Shown piece after piece: positions 1 to 7,916 of a stretch of 12,243 nt of DNA. The notes beneath the pieces were generated by a model, which worked only from the letters and a program-made list of their open reading frames with translations, was not told the DNA's origin and ran no database searches. The first letter of the stretch is position 1. Each line of letters begins with the position of its first letter. Position numbers and translations under genes: made by a program. The stretch is from Bacteroidota bacterium (GTDB lineage: Bacteria > Bacteroidota > Ignavibacteria > Ignavibacteriales > Ignavibacteriaceae), in NCBI GenBank assembly GCA_022567875.1, contig JADFGB010000012.1, positions 1 through 12,243 on the forward strand, read 5' to 3'.

Positions 1-1
1 T

Positions 2-100
2 ATGGCCGTTAGCTTTATGGAAGGTGATAATTTCGAATCTAATAATCATAATCTTGATCTGGACGATAATTATGATTTTGATGAAGGAAGAGTTAATTAA
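2..100 (+). CDS. C-terminal end of an unidentified protein with acidic Asp/Asn-rich tail (5' truncated)
   Basis: An open frame enters from the left edge and stops at TAA 98-100. The visible 32 residues run from MAVSFMEGDNFE to DFDEGRVN and are dominated by Asp, Asn and Glu, which looks like a disordered acidic tail. There is no recognisable domain, so no function is assigned. The ATG at position 2 is unlikely to be the true start, because no ribosome site can be seen and the frame is open to the edge. The next gene starts 39 bases later on the same strand, so the two may be co-transcribed. Confidence 0.5.
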   Translation: MAVSFMEGDNFESNNHNLDLDDNYDFDEGRVN

Positions 101-139
101 AGAAATTAATAATCAATAATAAACTTAGAGAAAATAACA

Positions 140-1390
140 ATGAAACGTAAAATACAAATTCTACCCTCAGGCATCTCATTAGTAGATAAGAAATGGGGTG
201 GATTTTATAGAGGCGGTACCTATTTGTTAATAGGCCCAAGAAAATCAGGCAGAACATTAATAGCACTCCAATATGCTTTAGAATGTGCAAAGCAAAAAGA
301 AGTTTGCCTATTTTTTACAAGTATTCGTCCTAAAGATTTAATGATAATGGCAGCTTCTATAGATTTTGACCTTCAGTATTATATGAATAAAAATCTAATA
401 ATTGTTATCAGAGTTGCTCCACCAAATGAACTTTATGAGGATGTAAATAATGATGACTTTTTGGTTGAATACTTAAATGATATTGTAACTGTTGTTGATC
501 AGCATAGACCAAATAAATTAGTATTTGACGAATTAACACAGTTTATTGGATTCTCGAATCTTGAAAGTCTTAATCAAGTATTTAGACAAACAACTGAAAT
601 TATTGAAGAATCTGATATTACAAGTCTTTATATACTTGGTCAGCCTGCAGCTCCTTCTTCAAGGGCACTTATAGAAACATTATCACTTTCTGCAACCGGT
701 ATTATAACACTCGATAAATCTGATGAAATAGAAGGGGAAAGTAAAAGTGAAACTGAAAGTGGTTTCATTACTATTACTCCAAACGTTGGACATACAGAAG
801 GGAAATTTACAGCTAAATTTTTTATTGAACCCTATAAAGGTGTAACTACCGAAAAAACTACAGACTTTAGTGTTGATACACCTGCAACTCCCTTAAAAGA
901 AAGTAGTGAATATACTTCGTTATCAGATATAGAAATTCCTGATGAAAAATTTTCTGTATCAAGTTTTTATTCAGAAACCGATTTTAAACTTATACTGAAT
1001 AATCAAATAGCACTGTTCAAAAGTACCGGACAATCTTTTTCAGTAATCTCATTCAAGTTAAATGATGTTATTGTTAATAAAAATTTATTAACATTAAATC
1101 AACTTCAGAATGCAATTAGATTATCAACCGATAAAAAAGATAAAATCTGTGTAGTAGAAGATAAAGTTTTGGTTCTACTTACAAGAGGAGAACAAAAAAG
1201 TACTAACAATCTGATTAGCAGAATAAAATCAAATTTACCTGTGAATAACGAAACTGATATGAAAAACTTATTAGATAATATATCAGTTTTTGCAGTTAAT
1301 CCTGATGACACAATTAATAGTGCTGAAGATGTTTTTAATAAAATATCTAAAGAATCATTTGAAACAAGTAAAAAAATATTTTTCCAATAA
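140..1390 (+). CDS. KaiC/RecA-superfamily protein with degenerate C-terminal GGDEF-like domain; probable regulator
   Basis: This is a 416-aa cytoplasmic protein without a signal peptide. Residues 1-190 follow the KaiC/RAD55-like RecA fold: an N-terminal P-S-G-x-x-x-x-D entry, a P-loop GPRKSGRT at 32-39, and Walker B LVFDE at 127-131. The P-loop Lys is Arg38. The Glu pair that KaiC places before 'SPED..AAS.GWDL' is replaced by Ser61-Ile62, although the following PKDL...AASIDFDL segment aligns well. Hydrolysis is therefore doubtful. A Ser/Thr/Glu-rich linker (about 190-270) leads to a region (about 272-412) with the GGDEF strand pattern, including FSVISFKLND near 300 and DKVLVLL at 341-347. Its GGDEF signature is lost (VVEDKV), and no RxxD inhibitory site sits in the expected place. 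The gene ends 11 bases before the TPR/barrel gene. By analogy with PelD, which has a degenerate GGDEF domain, it may sense a nucleotide for the synthase; this role is inferred. Confidence 0.8.
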   Translation: MKRKIQILPSGISLVDKKWGGFYRGGTYLLIGPRKSGRTLIALQYALECAKQKEVCLFFTSIRPKDLMIMAASIDFDLQYYMNKNLIIVIRVAPPNELYEDVNNDDFLVEYLNDIVTVVDQHRPNKLVFDELTQFIGFSNLESLNQVFRQTTEIIEESDITSLYILGQPAAPSSRALIETLSLSATGIITLDKSDEIEGESKSETESGFITITPNVGHTEGKFTAKFFIEPYKGVTTEKTTDFSVDTPATPLKESSEYTSLSDIEIPDEKFSVSSFYSETDFKLILNNQIALFKSTGQSFSVISFKLNDVIVNKNLLTLNQLQNAIRLSTDKKDKICVVEDKVLVLLTRGEQKSTNNLISRIKSNLPVNNETDMKNLLDNISVFAVNPDDTINSAEDVFNKISKESFETSKKIFFQ

Positions 1391-1401
1391 GAGATAAAGC
1401 A

Positions 1402-4305
1402 ATGAAAAGAATATCAATCATTATCATAGCAATTTTATTAGTACTAAGTTCAGTTCAATTTACAAATGCTCAGAGACGTTCTGATGTTTTTAAATTACAA
1501 GCACAAAAGAAAATGCTTGTTGGTCGTTACGGTGAAGCAATAGACCTTTTGAACAAATACATATCTGCAAAACCACAAAAAGCTGACGGATATAATTTGC
1601 GTGGATTAAGTTTTGAAAAAAGGAAAGTATATGAATACGCAGTTTATGATTTTCGTTCAGCAAGAAAACTTCAACCCCAGAGCAAGCAGATAAGTACAAA
1701 TTTAGCTCGTGCATCAGCGGCTTGGAAGTCATTGTTGTATAACAATATTGAAGGTTATAAAAGAGAGATAGCAATTGATCCAAGTGTACCTGTAAATTAT
1801 TTGAATATTGGCAAATCTTATAAACATCTTGGTAAATGGGGTATAGCTGAGGAATGGTACGATAAATATCTTACTCTTGAAGAAGCTTCATCCGATGAAA
1901 TAATTAGATATTCTGAAATACTTGCTAAAAATGGTCATATTAAAAAGGGTGAACCAATATTAAAAAGATACACAGAAAAATATCCTAAAGACCAGAGGCT
2001 ATGGTCAAGATACGGATATTTTGTTCTATGGCTTGGTAAAAATAAAACTGCTATTGATGCATTCGAAAACGCACTTGCAATTCGTCCATATTTTAAAGAA
2101 GCCTTAGATGGCTTAGACAGAGCAAATGGTAAACCATACATCTATTCTATTAATGATACTTCTGTATATAGAAAAGGACGTATTGTAAAGAAAAAAACAA
2201 AACGATTTGAGTATCATATTGATCGATATTATAGATTATTAAAAAGAAGACCAAATGATAATGCTTTACGTTTTACTTTAATTAACGCATTAGTGAAAGT
2301 AGAAAGATTTGTAGAGGCAGAAGCGCAATTAAAGATATTTACCGAAAATGGTGTTGAACCTGAAAGAGTTGAAACTTTAACAGCAGAAGTAGATGCCAAA
2401 AAAGAAAGTGTTATTCAGATTAGAATAACACAATATACGGAAAAGATTAAAACAGATCCAAAAAATAAGAAAATTGCTTTGAAGCTTGCTGGATATTATG
2501 CAGGTTTAAGCGATTATGATAGTGCTCTTGAAATTTTAACTGAATATTTAAATAGAGTCCCCGGGACGAACCCTGACATAAGATTTCTTGTTGTAAAATA
2601 TTCTGCTTGGAATTATGATTTTGATAAAGCTGATGAAGAAATTAAAACGTTGCTAAAAAGTTATCCTAGCAATTTAAAATATCAATTGTTACAAGGTCAG
2701 ATCTCTGTTTGGGCTGTAAGAGAACTTGACGAAGCTAGAGATTATTTAGAGAATGTATTAAGACAGGAACCTAATAATATTTACGCAAATGTATCAATGG
2801 TTACTCTAAACTCCTGGCAGAAAAATTTTGAAGAAGCTAAAGGATATTTAGAAGTTTCCAAAAATTTAAGTCCAAATTCAAACATGGTAATAACTACAGA
2901 ACAATTCTATTTAAGGGCATTATCTGCTAATGAAGGATTGAAAATTTTGCTAATTAGAGCTGATGCAGGACAGTTAGCAATGGATGGTGATTATGAGAGT
3001 GCAGTTGATAAATATGATGAATATTTATCAAAAATTACAGCTCCAACAAGACAAGAACTTTTGGAATATGCAGACATATTATTTGCTGCAAAACATTACG
3101 ATAGAGCAGTAACTTCTTATGATCAAATTTTAGAAGAAGGTGATGATTTTGATGCGGAACTGTTAAGAGCGAGAGCACTGTTGTGGACAGCTGATTCTGC
3201 TGCTGCATTAAATCAATTCAAATTATTAGCTGTAAATCATCCTGAAAGCTACGAAGCATATTTATATTTAGGTGAAGCTTATGCTAAGATGCAAGAATAT
3301 GATGAAGCTAAAGATGTTTATGAAAAGATGTTAGAACCATCTGATGATCCAAATAAAATTCCATTAGATTCAACTCAGATTAATATAATAAATGCAAGAA
3401 AGGGCTGGTTACCATCAGGTAGTGGAATTGGTGATATATTTGCAACTTTTCCAAGTTATATGGCGTTGAATCCACAAAGCACATATTTTGCAGACAACCA
3501 AGACTTTTCATTCAACAAGGTCGGTTTAGGTATGCAATTAGGTTTAACCAGTTTTATGTCCGCAGGTGTAGTATATAATAGGACTCATTTACAAAGTTCA
3601 TTTTTAAGCAATGATCTAACATCATTTAAAGGACAATTTGTTTTCAGGTTATCTGATTATATAACTACCTCATTTAGCTTTGGAACACAAAGAGATCTAT
3701 TTGGTAATAAACGTAATATATCTGATATAATGTTTAAAGCTGAAGACTTAGCTGAATACTCATTAGTTGCTTCATTTGAGAACAACGATGCACGAGTTAT
3801 TCTGATGTCTCCAAATTTAATTGGATTTTCTAACTTCACAGTAGATATGTTTATAATAAACGGATTTTATTTACCATCTTCTATAGTTAAATTATCAGGT
3901 TACTTCCGTTATGCAACTATATCCGATGGAAATTCATTTAATGATTTACAGTTACGCTTAGGTAAGAAATTCTATAAAGACATTTTCATAGGCTATGAAT
4001 TTGGTTACGCTCATTATAAATTTGTTAACGTGCTTTATTATTCACCTCAAAATTATGATACACATAGTTTATGGATGGAATGGAACGCTAAAAAATCTAA
4101 AAAAGTTAGATTAAATTTAGGCGGTAAGTTTGGATATGCACCAAGTATAAATTATATTCTGAGAGAAGGTTATGGAGAAATCTTTTATACACCGGTTCCT
4201 TTTTTCACTCTTAACGGAAGAATTGGTGCATCAAGTTCTTTTAGATCAGATGCCAGCTACAACACAATATATGTTACATTATCAGCTTACTGGAGTTTCT
4301 TTTAG
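1402..4305 (+). CDS. TPR-repeat outer-membrane beta-barrel protein, probable exopolysaccharide export porin
   Basis: This 967-aa exported protein has a signal peptide at residues 1-23 (MKR, an Ile/Leu-rich core, then FTNA|QRRS). Residues about 30-660 are successive tetratricopeptide helices, with typical motifs such as GRYGEAIDLLNKYI, YDSALEILTEYL and EAYLYLGEAYAKMQEYDEA. From about 666 the sequence turns into alternating Gly/aromatic amphipathic strands and ends in LSAYWSFF. The terminal Phe is the usual barrel-assembly signature, and the tail resembles YaiO-type barrels. A periplasmic TPR superhelix joined to an outer-membrane barrel is the layout of BcsC, PgaA and PelB, which carry glycans across the outer membrane. 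With a GT2 synthase downstream, the same role is inferred. It follows the KaiC-like gene by 11 bases and is probably co-transcribed. A hairpin lies 3' of it. Confidence 0.88.
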   Translation: MKRISIIIIAILLVLSSVQFTNAQRRSDVFKLQAQKKMLVGRYGEAIDLLNKYISAKPQKADGYNLRGLSFEKRKVYEYAVYDFRSARKLQPQSKQISTNLARASAAWKSLLYNNIEGYKREIAIDPSVPVNYLNIGKSYKHLGKWGIAEEWYDKYLTLEEASSDEIIRYSEILAKNGHIKKGEPILKRYTEKYPKDQRLWSRYGYFVLWLGKNKTAIDAFENALAIRPYFKEALDGLDRANGKPYIYSINDTSVYRKGRIVKKKTKRFEYHIDRYYRLLKRRPNDNALRFTLINALVKVERFVEAEAQLKIFTENGVEPERVETLTAEVDAKKESVIQIRITQYTEKIKTDPKNKKIALKLAGYYAGLSDYDSALEILTEYLNRVPGTNPDIRFLVVKYSAWNYDFDKADEEIKTLLKSYPSNLKYQLLQGQISVWAVRELDEARDYLENVLRQEPNNIYANVSMVTLNSWQKNFEEAKGYLEVSKNLSPNSNMVITTEQFYLRALSANEGLKILLIRADAGQLAMDGDYESAVDKYDEYLSKITAPTRQELLEYADILFAAKHYDRAVTSYDQILEEGDDFDAELLRARALLWTADSAAALNQFKLLAVNHPESYEAYLYLGEAYAKMQEYDEAKDVYEKMLEPSDDPNKIPLDSTQINIINARKGWLPSGSGIGDIFATFPSYMALNPQSTYFADNQDFSFNKVGLGMQLGLTSFMSAGVVYNRTHLQSSFLSNDLTSFKGQFVFRLSDYITTSFSFGTQRDLFGNKRNISDIMFKAEDLAEYSLVASFENNDARVILMSPNLIGFSNFTVDMFIINGFYLPSSIVKLSGYFRYATISDGNSFNDLQLRLGKKFYKDIFIGYEFGYAHYKFVNVLYYSPQNYDTHSLWMEWNAKKSKKVRLNLGGKFGYAPSINYILREGYGEIFYTPVPFFTLNGRIGASSSFRSDASYNTIYVTLSAYWSFF

Positions 4306-4377
4306 AATTGTGTAAGCGAAAATATTTTGTTAAGAATTAATTAATATAAACAAAATAAATAAAGAAATATAAATCTT

Positions 4378-4424
4378 TGATATCCTGTTTAAGAGTAAAC
4401 TTTTTGAAATTAGACAGGATATTA
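4378..4424 (+). terminator. Hairpin with following T-rich run between the TPR/barrel and SGNH genes
   Basis: ATATCCTGT (4380-4388) pairs exactly with ACAGGATAT (4414-4422). The stem extends inward to 4392/4410 with one G-T wobble, and outward to 4378/4424 with another. The loop is 17 bases (4393-4409). ACTTTTATT follows at 4424-4432, so on the + strand it could act as an intrinsic terminator or attenuator. It separates the first two genes from the SGNH gene. Confidence 0.55.
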
Positions 4425-4460
4425 CTTTTATTGATAAACTATTAAATTATAAAATTTTCC

Positions 4461-4466
4461 GGGAGG
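4461..4466 (+). promoter_or_regulatory. Strong Shine-Dalgarno GGGAGG fixing a GTG start
   Basis: GGGAGG sits six bases upstream of GTG at 4473 and supports that start over internal ATGs. Its strength stands out here: the other genes of the AT-rich part mostly have weak AGAG or AAGG sites. Confidence 0.7.
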
Positions 4467-4472
4467 ATTATT

Positions 4473-5864
4473 GTGGTTAGTGCTCAAAAATTGAATTTAA
4501 CTTTTTCTGCTAAGAAATTTTTACTATTTGTAATCATTCTAATGTTTGTTCCTTTTACAAATATTACAAATGCACAAAGAAGTCTATTCAATATATCAAA
4601 TGAAGGATTATTGGTTACTTTAATAAATAATGTAACTAATAAAGAGAAAAATCTAAATGCTGATAATAATATATATATAGATTTTACCAAAGATAATATT
4701 AGTGTGAATGACGAGCTAAATGTATTAACAAAAACAAACAACAAAAGAATTTACGGAAAATTTGTACCTATAACAGGAAACGTTAAAGAACTCTATAAAT
4801 TTTTTAAAGCTTTGAAAGGAAGCAGAACCAAGAAAATAAGAATAGCTCATTATGGGGATTCAATATTATTAGGTGATGTAATTACAGAAAATCTAAGACA
4901 AAATTTTCAAAATAAATTTGGAGGTGATGGGGTTGGTTTTTTATCAATAAAACCTGATGATATAAGAATGAAAAGAACAATAAGACAAACTGTTTACGGA
5001 AATTGGATAATGGGTTCAATTACTAAGGGAAATCCAAAACATTTTCCAATCGGAATTAGCGGCTTAACTGCAAAAGCAACCGGGAACAGCAGGGTAAAAT
5101 ATCAAACTACAAAATTTATGAGAACATCACGATCTTTTAAAACAGCAAGAATTTTCTACAGTAATGCAAAATCTTCTTCTTCAATAAAATATTCTTTAGA
5201 TGGTAGAAAATTAATATCAAAAAAATTAAGGCCAGGTTCAGATATTAATGAATTAGTACTAAAATCATCACATTTAGGAAAAACATTAGATATAAATTTC
5301 GGAAGTGCAGCAGGCACATATTTTTATGGTGTAAGTTTTGAGACTGGAAATGGAGTTTATGTTGATAATTTTCCTCTTACCGGTAATTCCGGCGTTTCTT
5401 TAACATTCCTAAAGGAGAATACATTACAAAAATTTGATAAATATCTTAATTATGGATTGATAATTATTCAATTTGGTGTAAATGCAACCCAGCTTACTAT
5501 GAATTTTAAATGGTATAAAAATAAAATGGTAAGTGTTATTAAACATTTTAAGAAATCTTTTCCAAATGCAAGTATTTTAGTTATAAGCGTTGGTGATAAA
5601 AGTATAAAGAGAGGCTCTAGATTTGTTACAGATCCTAAGGTTATACAATTATTGAAAACACAAAAAGAGATAGTAAAAAAAGCAAATGTAGCTTTTTGGA
5701 ACCTTTATGAGGCAATGGGTGGGAAAAATTCTTTAAATAAATGGGTTAATGCAGGTCCTCCCTTAGGGTTAAGAGATTATATTCATTTTACAAATTTAGG
5801 TGGAAAAGTAGTAGCTGATTTAATTACTAAAGCTCTTATGAAAGAATATAATAAAATGAGATAA
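4473..5864 (+). CDS. Secreted SGNH/GDSL hydrolase-like protein with large inserted beta-rich segment
   Basis: This 463-aa protein has a GTG start supported by GGGAGG and a signal peptide ending near FTNITNA|QRS (residue 34). SGNH block I is HYGDSILLGD with candidate nucleophile Ser130. Block III is QFGVNA with Asn337. Block V is DYIH with Asp435 and His438, so a Ser-His-Asp triad is present. About 200 residues separate blocks I and III, far more than in a minimal SGNH fold. The insert, about 190-305, looks beta-rich and could be a carbohydrate-binding module. The block I context (GDS, LR, FGGDGVGF) resembles periplasmic Bacteroidota SGNH proteins often found near O-acetylation genes. De-O-acetylation or transfer of acyl groups on the exported glycan is a plausible role but is inferred. 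No MBOAT acyltransferase gene is visible in the window. Confidence 0.83.
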   Translation: MVSAQKLNLTFSAKKFLLFVIILMFVPFTNITNAQRSLFNISNEGLLVTLINNVTNKEKNLNADNNIYIDFTKDNISVNDELNVLTKTNNKRIYGKFVPITGNVKELYKFFKALKGSRTKKIRIAHYGDSILLGDVITENLRQNFQNKFGGDGVGFLSIKPDDIRMKRTIRQTVYGNWIMGSITKGNPKHFPIGISGLTAKATGNSRVKYQTTKFMRTSRSFKTARIFYSNAKSSSSIKYSLDGRKLISKKLRPGSDINELVLKSSHLGKTLDINFGSAAGTYFYGVSFETGNGVYVDNFPLTGNSGVSLTFLKENTLQKFDKYLNYGLIIIQFGVNATQLTMNFKWYKNKMVSVIKHFKKSFPNASILVISVGDKSIKRGSRFVTDPKVIQLLKTQKEIVKKANVAFWNLYEAMGGKNSLNKWVNAGPPLGLRDYIHFTNLGGKVVADLITKALMKEYNKMR

Positions 5865-6032
5865 TATTAAAAAATGTTGATATATGCATTATTATGAGAT
5901 CCTGGATTAAATTAGTCTTAAAGCATTACAACATATTATAAAAAAAGCTTATAAATGATGAAAAAACAAATAATTATACTGGCATTATAATTGAATTAAG
6001 ATACTATCAAAGTATAAAAAAAGAGAAATAAT
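5865..6032. other. 168-base AT-rich intergenic region before the synthase gene
   Basis: No convincing gene is present. It holds small inverted repeats, ATACT/AGTAT at 6001-6005/6011-6015 and TTATAA/TTATAA at 5936-5941/5949-5954, and a weak AGAG ribosome site just before the synthase ATG. A promoter for the 6033-10823 unit probably lies here, but none can be assigned with confidence. Confidence 0.4.
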
Positions 6033-7433
6033 ATGAAATTAAGTCAAAAAGTTAAAAGAAATGTATTTACAATAAAGAATAAAAAAGAACAGAAATATGA
6101 TATTCAAAGCTCTGGAAAATATTTAAAAAGAATACTTATAAGCGGTCTATTATCATTAGTTCTTTTATCTATAATTATATATACATTACCTCAAACCGTT
6201 CTTGATGTAAGTTCTTTGCTTGAATATACTACAATAGTAGCATTAGTAATCTTTCTTTTTGTATTGCTCTTTAGATATTTTGCAATTCTCATAATGGCTT
6301 ATCTATATATTAATGAATATACCTACAAACCAACAACAGGGTTTTTCCCGTTTGTATCTATTATTGTTCCTGTTTATAACGAAGAAAAAGTTGTTGCGCA
6401 ATCTGTAAAATCGTTATTAGAACTTAATTACTCAAATTATGAAATTATCATAGTTAATGACGGCTCAACAGATAGCACAAAAGAAGTTGCTGAAGCTATA
6501 GTTGGCTATCAAAAGGGAAAACTAACAGATGTTAAAGTTTCTTTAATAAGTAAACCTAACGGCGGTAAAGCACAAGCTTTAAATGCCGGAATTAAATATT
6601 CAAAAGCTGAAATTGTTCTATGCATGGACGGTGACTCTCAGTTATCACCTGATTCCATAAAAGTAGCTGTAAGACACTTTAGCAACCCTGAAATAGGAGC
6701 TGTTGCAGGTAATGTAAAAGTAATTAACAGAGGTAAATTATTAACAGACTTACAAGCTCTTGAGTATATAGAAGGTCTTAATATGGCAAGAAGTGCACAG
6801 AGTTTTGTTCATTTGGTAAATATAATTCCTGGTCCTATCGGCTTATTCAGGAAAAAAGCAATTGAAGAAGCAGGATTTTATTCAAGTGATACATTTGCTG
6901 AAGATGCAGATCTTACATTAAAAATTTTAGCAAACGGCTGGAAAATATACTATGAACCAAACTCTATCTCCTATACTGAAGCTCCGGAAAAACTACATGA
7001 GTTGTTAAAACAGAGATACAGATGGACAAGAGGAATTATTCAGTCAATTAGAAAGCATAAAAAATTGATGATAAATCCTACAATTAACTTTGGTGATACA
7101 TTTATTATGTGGACAATGGCCTACGAAGCACTTATATGGCCAGTAATGAATATAGCTGCAAATTTGTTCTTTATTGTTGCTGCAATATTCTTCGGATTTA
7201 CATCGCTAATTTTCTTCTGGTGGGCAGGATTAGCTCTGTTAGACTTAGTAACAGCCTTATACTGTATAGCAGTAGAAAAAGAAGAATTTAGACTTGTACC
7301 ATATTCTTTAATATACAGAATGGTGTTCATTCTTATAATTGATGTTAGTAAAGTGATGTCAACAATAGAAGAATTCTTAGGCATAAAAATGTCCTGGGGA
7401 AAATTGGAAAGAGTTGGAGCTTTAAAATCATAA
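6033..7433 (+). CDS. Processive family 2 glycosyltransferase, membrane polysaccharide synthase (PgaC/BcsA/HasA type)
   Basis: This 466-aa inner-membrane protein has two N-terminal membrane segments (about 32-52 and 66-92), a cytosolic GT-A domain (about 105-340), and about three C-terminal membrane segments (within 357-440). GT2 landmarks are complete: VSIIVPVYNEE near 108, VNDGS with Asp143, the metal-binding DGD at 199-201, AEDAD with presumed catalytic base Asp291, and the acceptor motif QRYRW at 327-331 that marks processive synthases. The closing W-G-K-L-E-R resembles the end of PgaC/IcaA. It should polymerise a UDP-activated sugar into a beta-linked chain while extruding it. The sugar cannot be read from sequence. 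There is no PilZ domain, so any nucleotide control must come from another protein. It heads a four-gene unit, 36 bases before the next gene. Confidence 0.92.
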   Translation: MKLSQKVKRNVFTIKNKKEQKYDIQSSGKYLKRILISGLLSLVLLSIIIYTLPQTVLDVSSLLEYTTIVALVIFLFVLLFRYFAILIMAYLYINEYTYKPTTGFFPFVSIIVPVYNEEKVVAQSVKSLLELNYSNYEIIIVNDGSTDSTKEVAEAIVGYQKGKLTDVKVSLISKPNGGKAQALNAGIKYSKAEIVLCMDGDSQLSPDSIKVAVRHFSNPEIGAVAGNVKVINRGKLLTDLQALEYIEGLNMARSAQSFVHLVNIIPGPIGLFRKKAIEEAGFYSSDTFAEDADLTLKILANGWKIYYEPNSISYTEAPEKLHELLKQRYRWTRGIIQSIRKHKKLMINPTINFGDTFIMWTMAYEALIWPVMNIAANLFFIVAAIFFGFTSLIFFWWAGLALLDLVTALYCIAVEKEEFRLVPYSLIYRMVFILIIDVSKVMSTIEEFLGIKMSWGKLERVGALKS

Positions 7434-7469
7434 TTATTAATTAACTAATTTATTAAAAAGAGGTAACTC

Positions 7470-7916
7470 ATGGAACTTATACCGATTCTATCAACAATAA
7501 TCCTTGTTGCTACTATAAGTACTTTTATATTAGCAATTGGTGCTTATATACTCTATAAAATTAGAGAAAGCAGAGGAGAATTATATGTGGCAGCCGGACC
7601 ATCTGAGGTTAAAGCTGAGTTAGTAACACCAGCAGCTGCTCCTGTACGTGAAGTTGAAAGAGCACCTGCACAGGTTGTTGTTCAACAGCCAGTAGCAAGC
7701 AGTGGTCCTAAACCACAACCAATATTTATTCAACAACAATTTAGACCGGAAGTTAAACCTTTACATTCAAGAGTTGGAGTACCGACTTCTCAGTTTAACG
7801 CATCCGGATTTAGTGCCACACAAAGCCCAAGAGATTCTAAATTTATGAAATATACTTCTGAAGGTTACGTGTCAGCTAAAGAAGATGTAAATGCAGGAGC
7901 ATTAAAGTGGAAATAA
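7470..7916 (+). CDS. Small single-pass membrane protein with Ala/Pro/Gln-rich tail, unknown function
   Basis: This is a 148-aa protein with one membrane segment (about 5-30) followed by YKIRESRG, whose positive charges suggest the remainder is cytoplasmic. Residues about 45-110 are Ala/Pro/Val/Gln-rich and probably disordered. The last 25 residues (SKFMKYTSEGYV...GALKWK) look more ordered and could be a docking segment. AAGAGGT lies just upstream of the ATG. The final 10 bases overlap the next gene. Its place directly after the synthase recalls small synthase partners such as PgaD, but there is no sequence resemblance I can claim. No family is recognised. Confidence 0.72.
   Translation: MELIPILSTIILVATISTFILAIGAYILYKIRESRGELYVAAGPSEVKAELVTPAAAPVREVERAPAQVVVQQPVASSGPKPQPIFIQQQFRPEVKPLHSRVGVPTSQFNASGFSATQSPRDSKFMKYTSEGYVSAKEDVNAGALKWK
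7895..7899 (+). promoter_or_regulatory. Shine-Dalgarno AGGAG inside the upstream gene, fixing a GTG start at 7907
   Basis: AGGAG lies seven bases before GTG 7907 and within the coding end of the small membrane protein gene. This supports a 10-base gene overlap and translational coupling of the two products. Confidence 0.65.

Noticed and set aside
93..290. A - strand hydrophobic frame opposite the start of the KaiC-like gene.
   Set aside because: AT-rich antisense DNA readily gives Leu/Phe/Ile-rich frames; it overlaps a well supported gene and has no context of its own.
5955..5990. An 11-codon frame MMKKQIIILAL that looks like the start of a signal peptide, before the synthase gene.
   Set aside because: It is very short, has no clear ribosome site, and Lys/Ile/Leu codons arise easily in AT-rich DNA; a decayed gene cannot be shown.
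5991..6018. TTGAAT and TATAAA with 16-base spacing as a sigma-70-type promoter for the synthase.
   Set aside because: The -10 would be only 14 bases from the start codon, leaving almost no leader, and Bacteroidota-type bacteria often use different promoter sequences.
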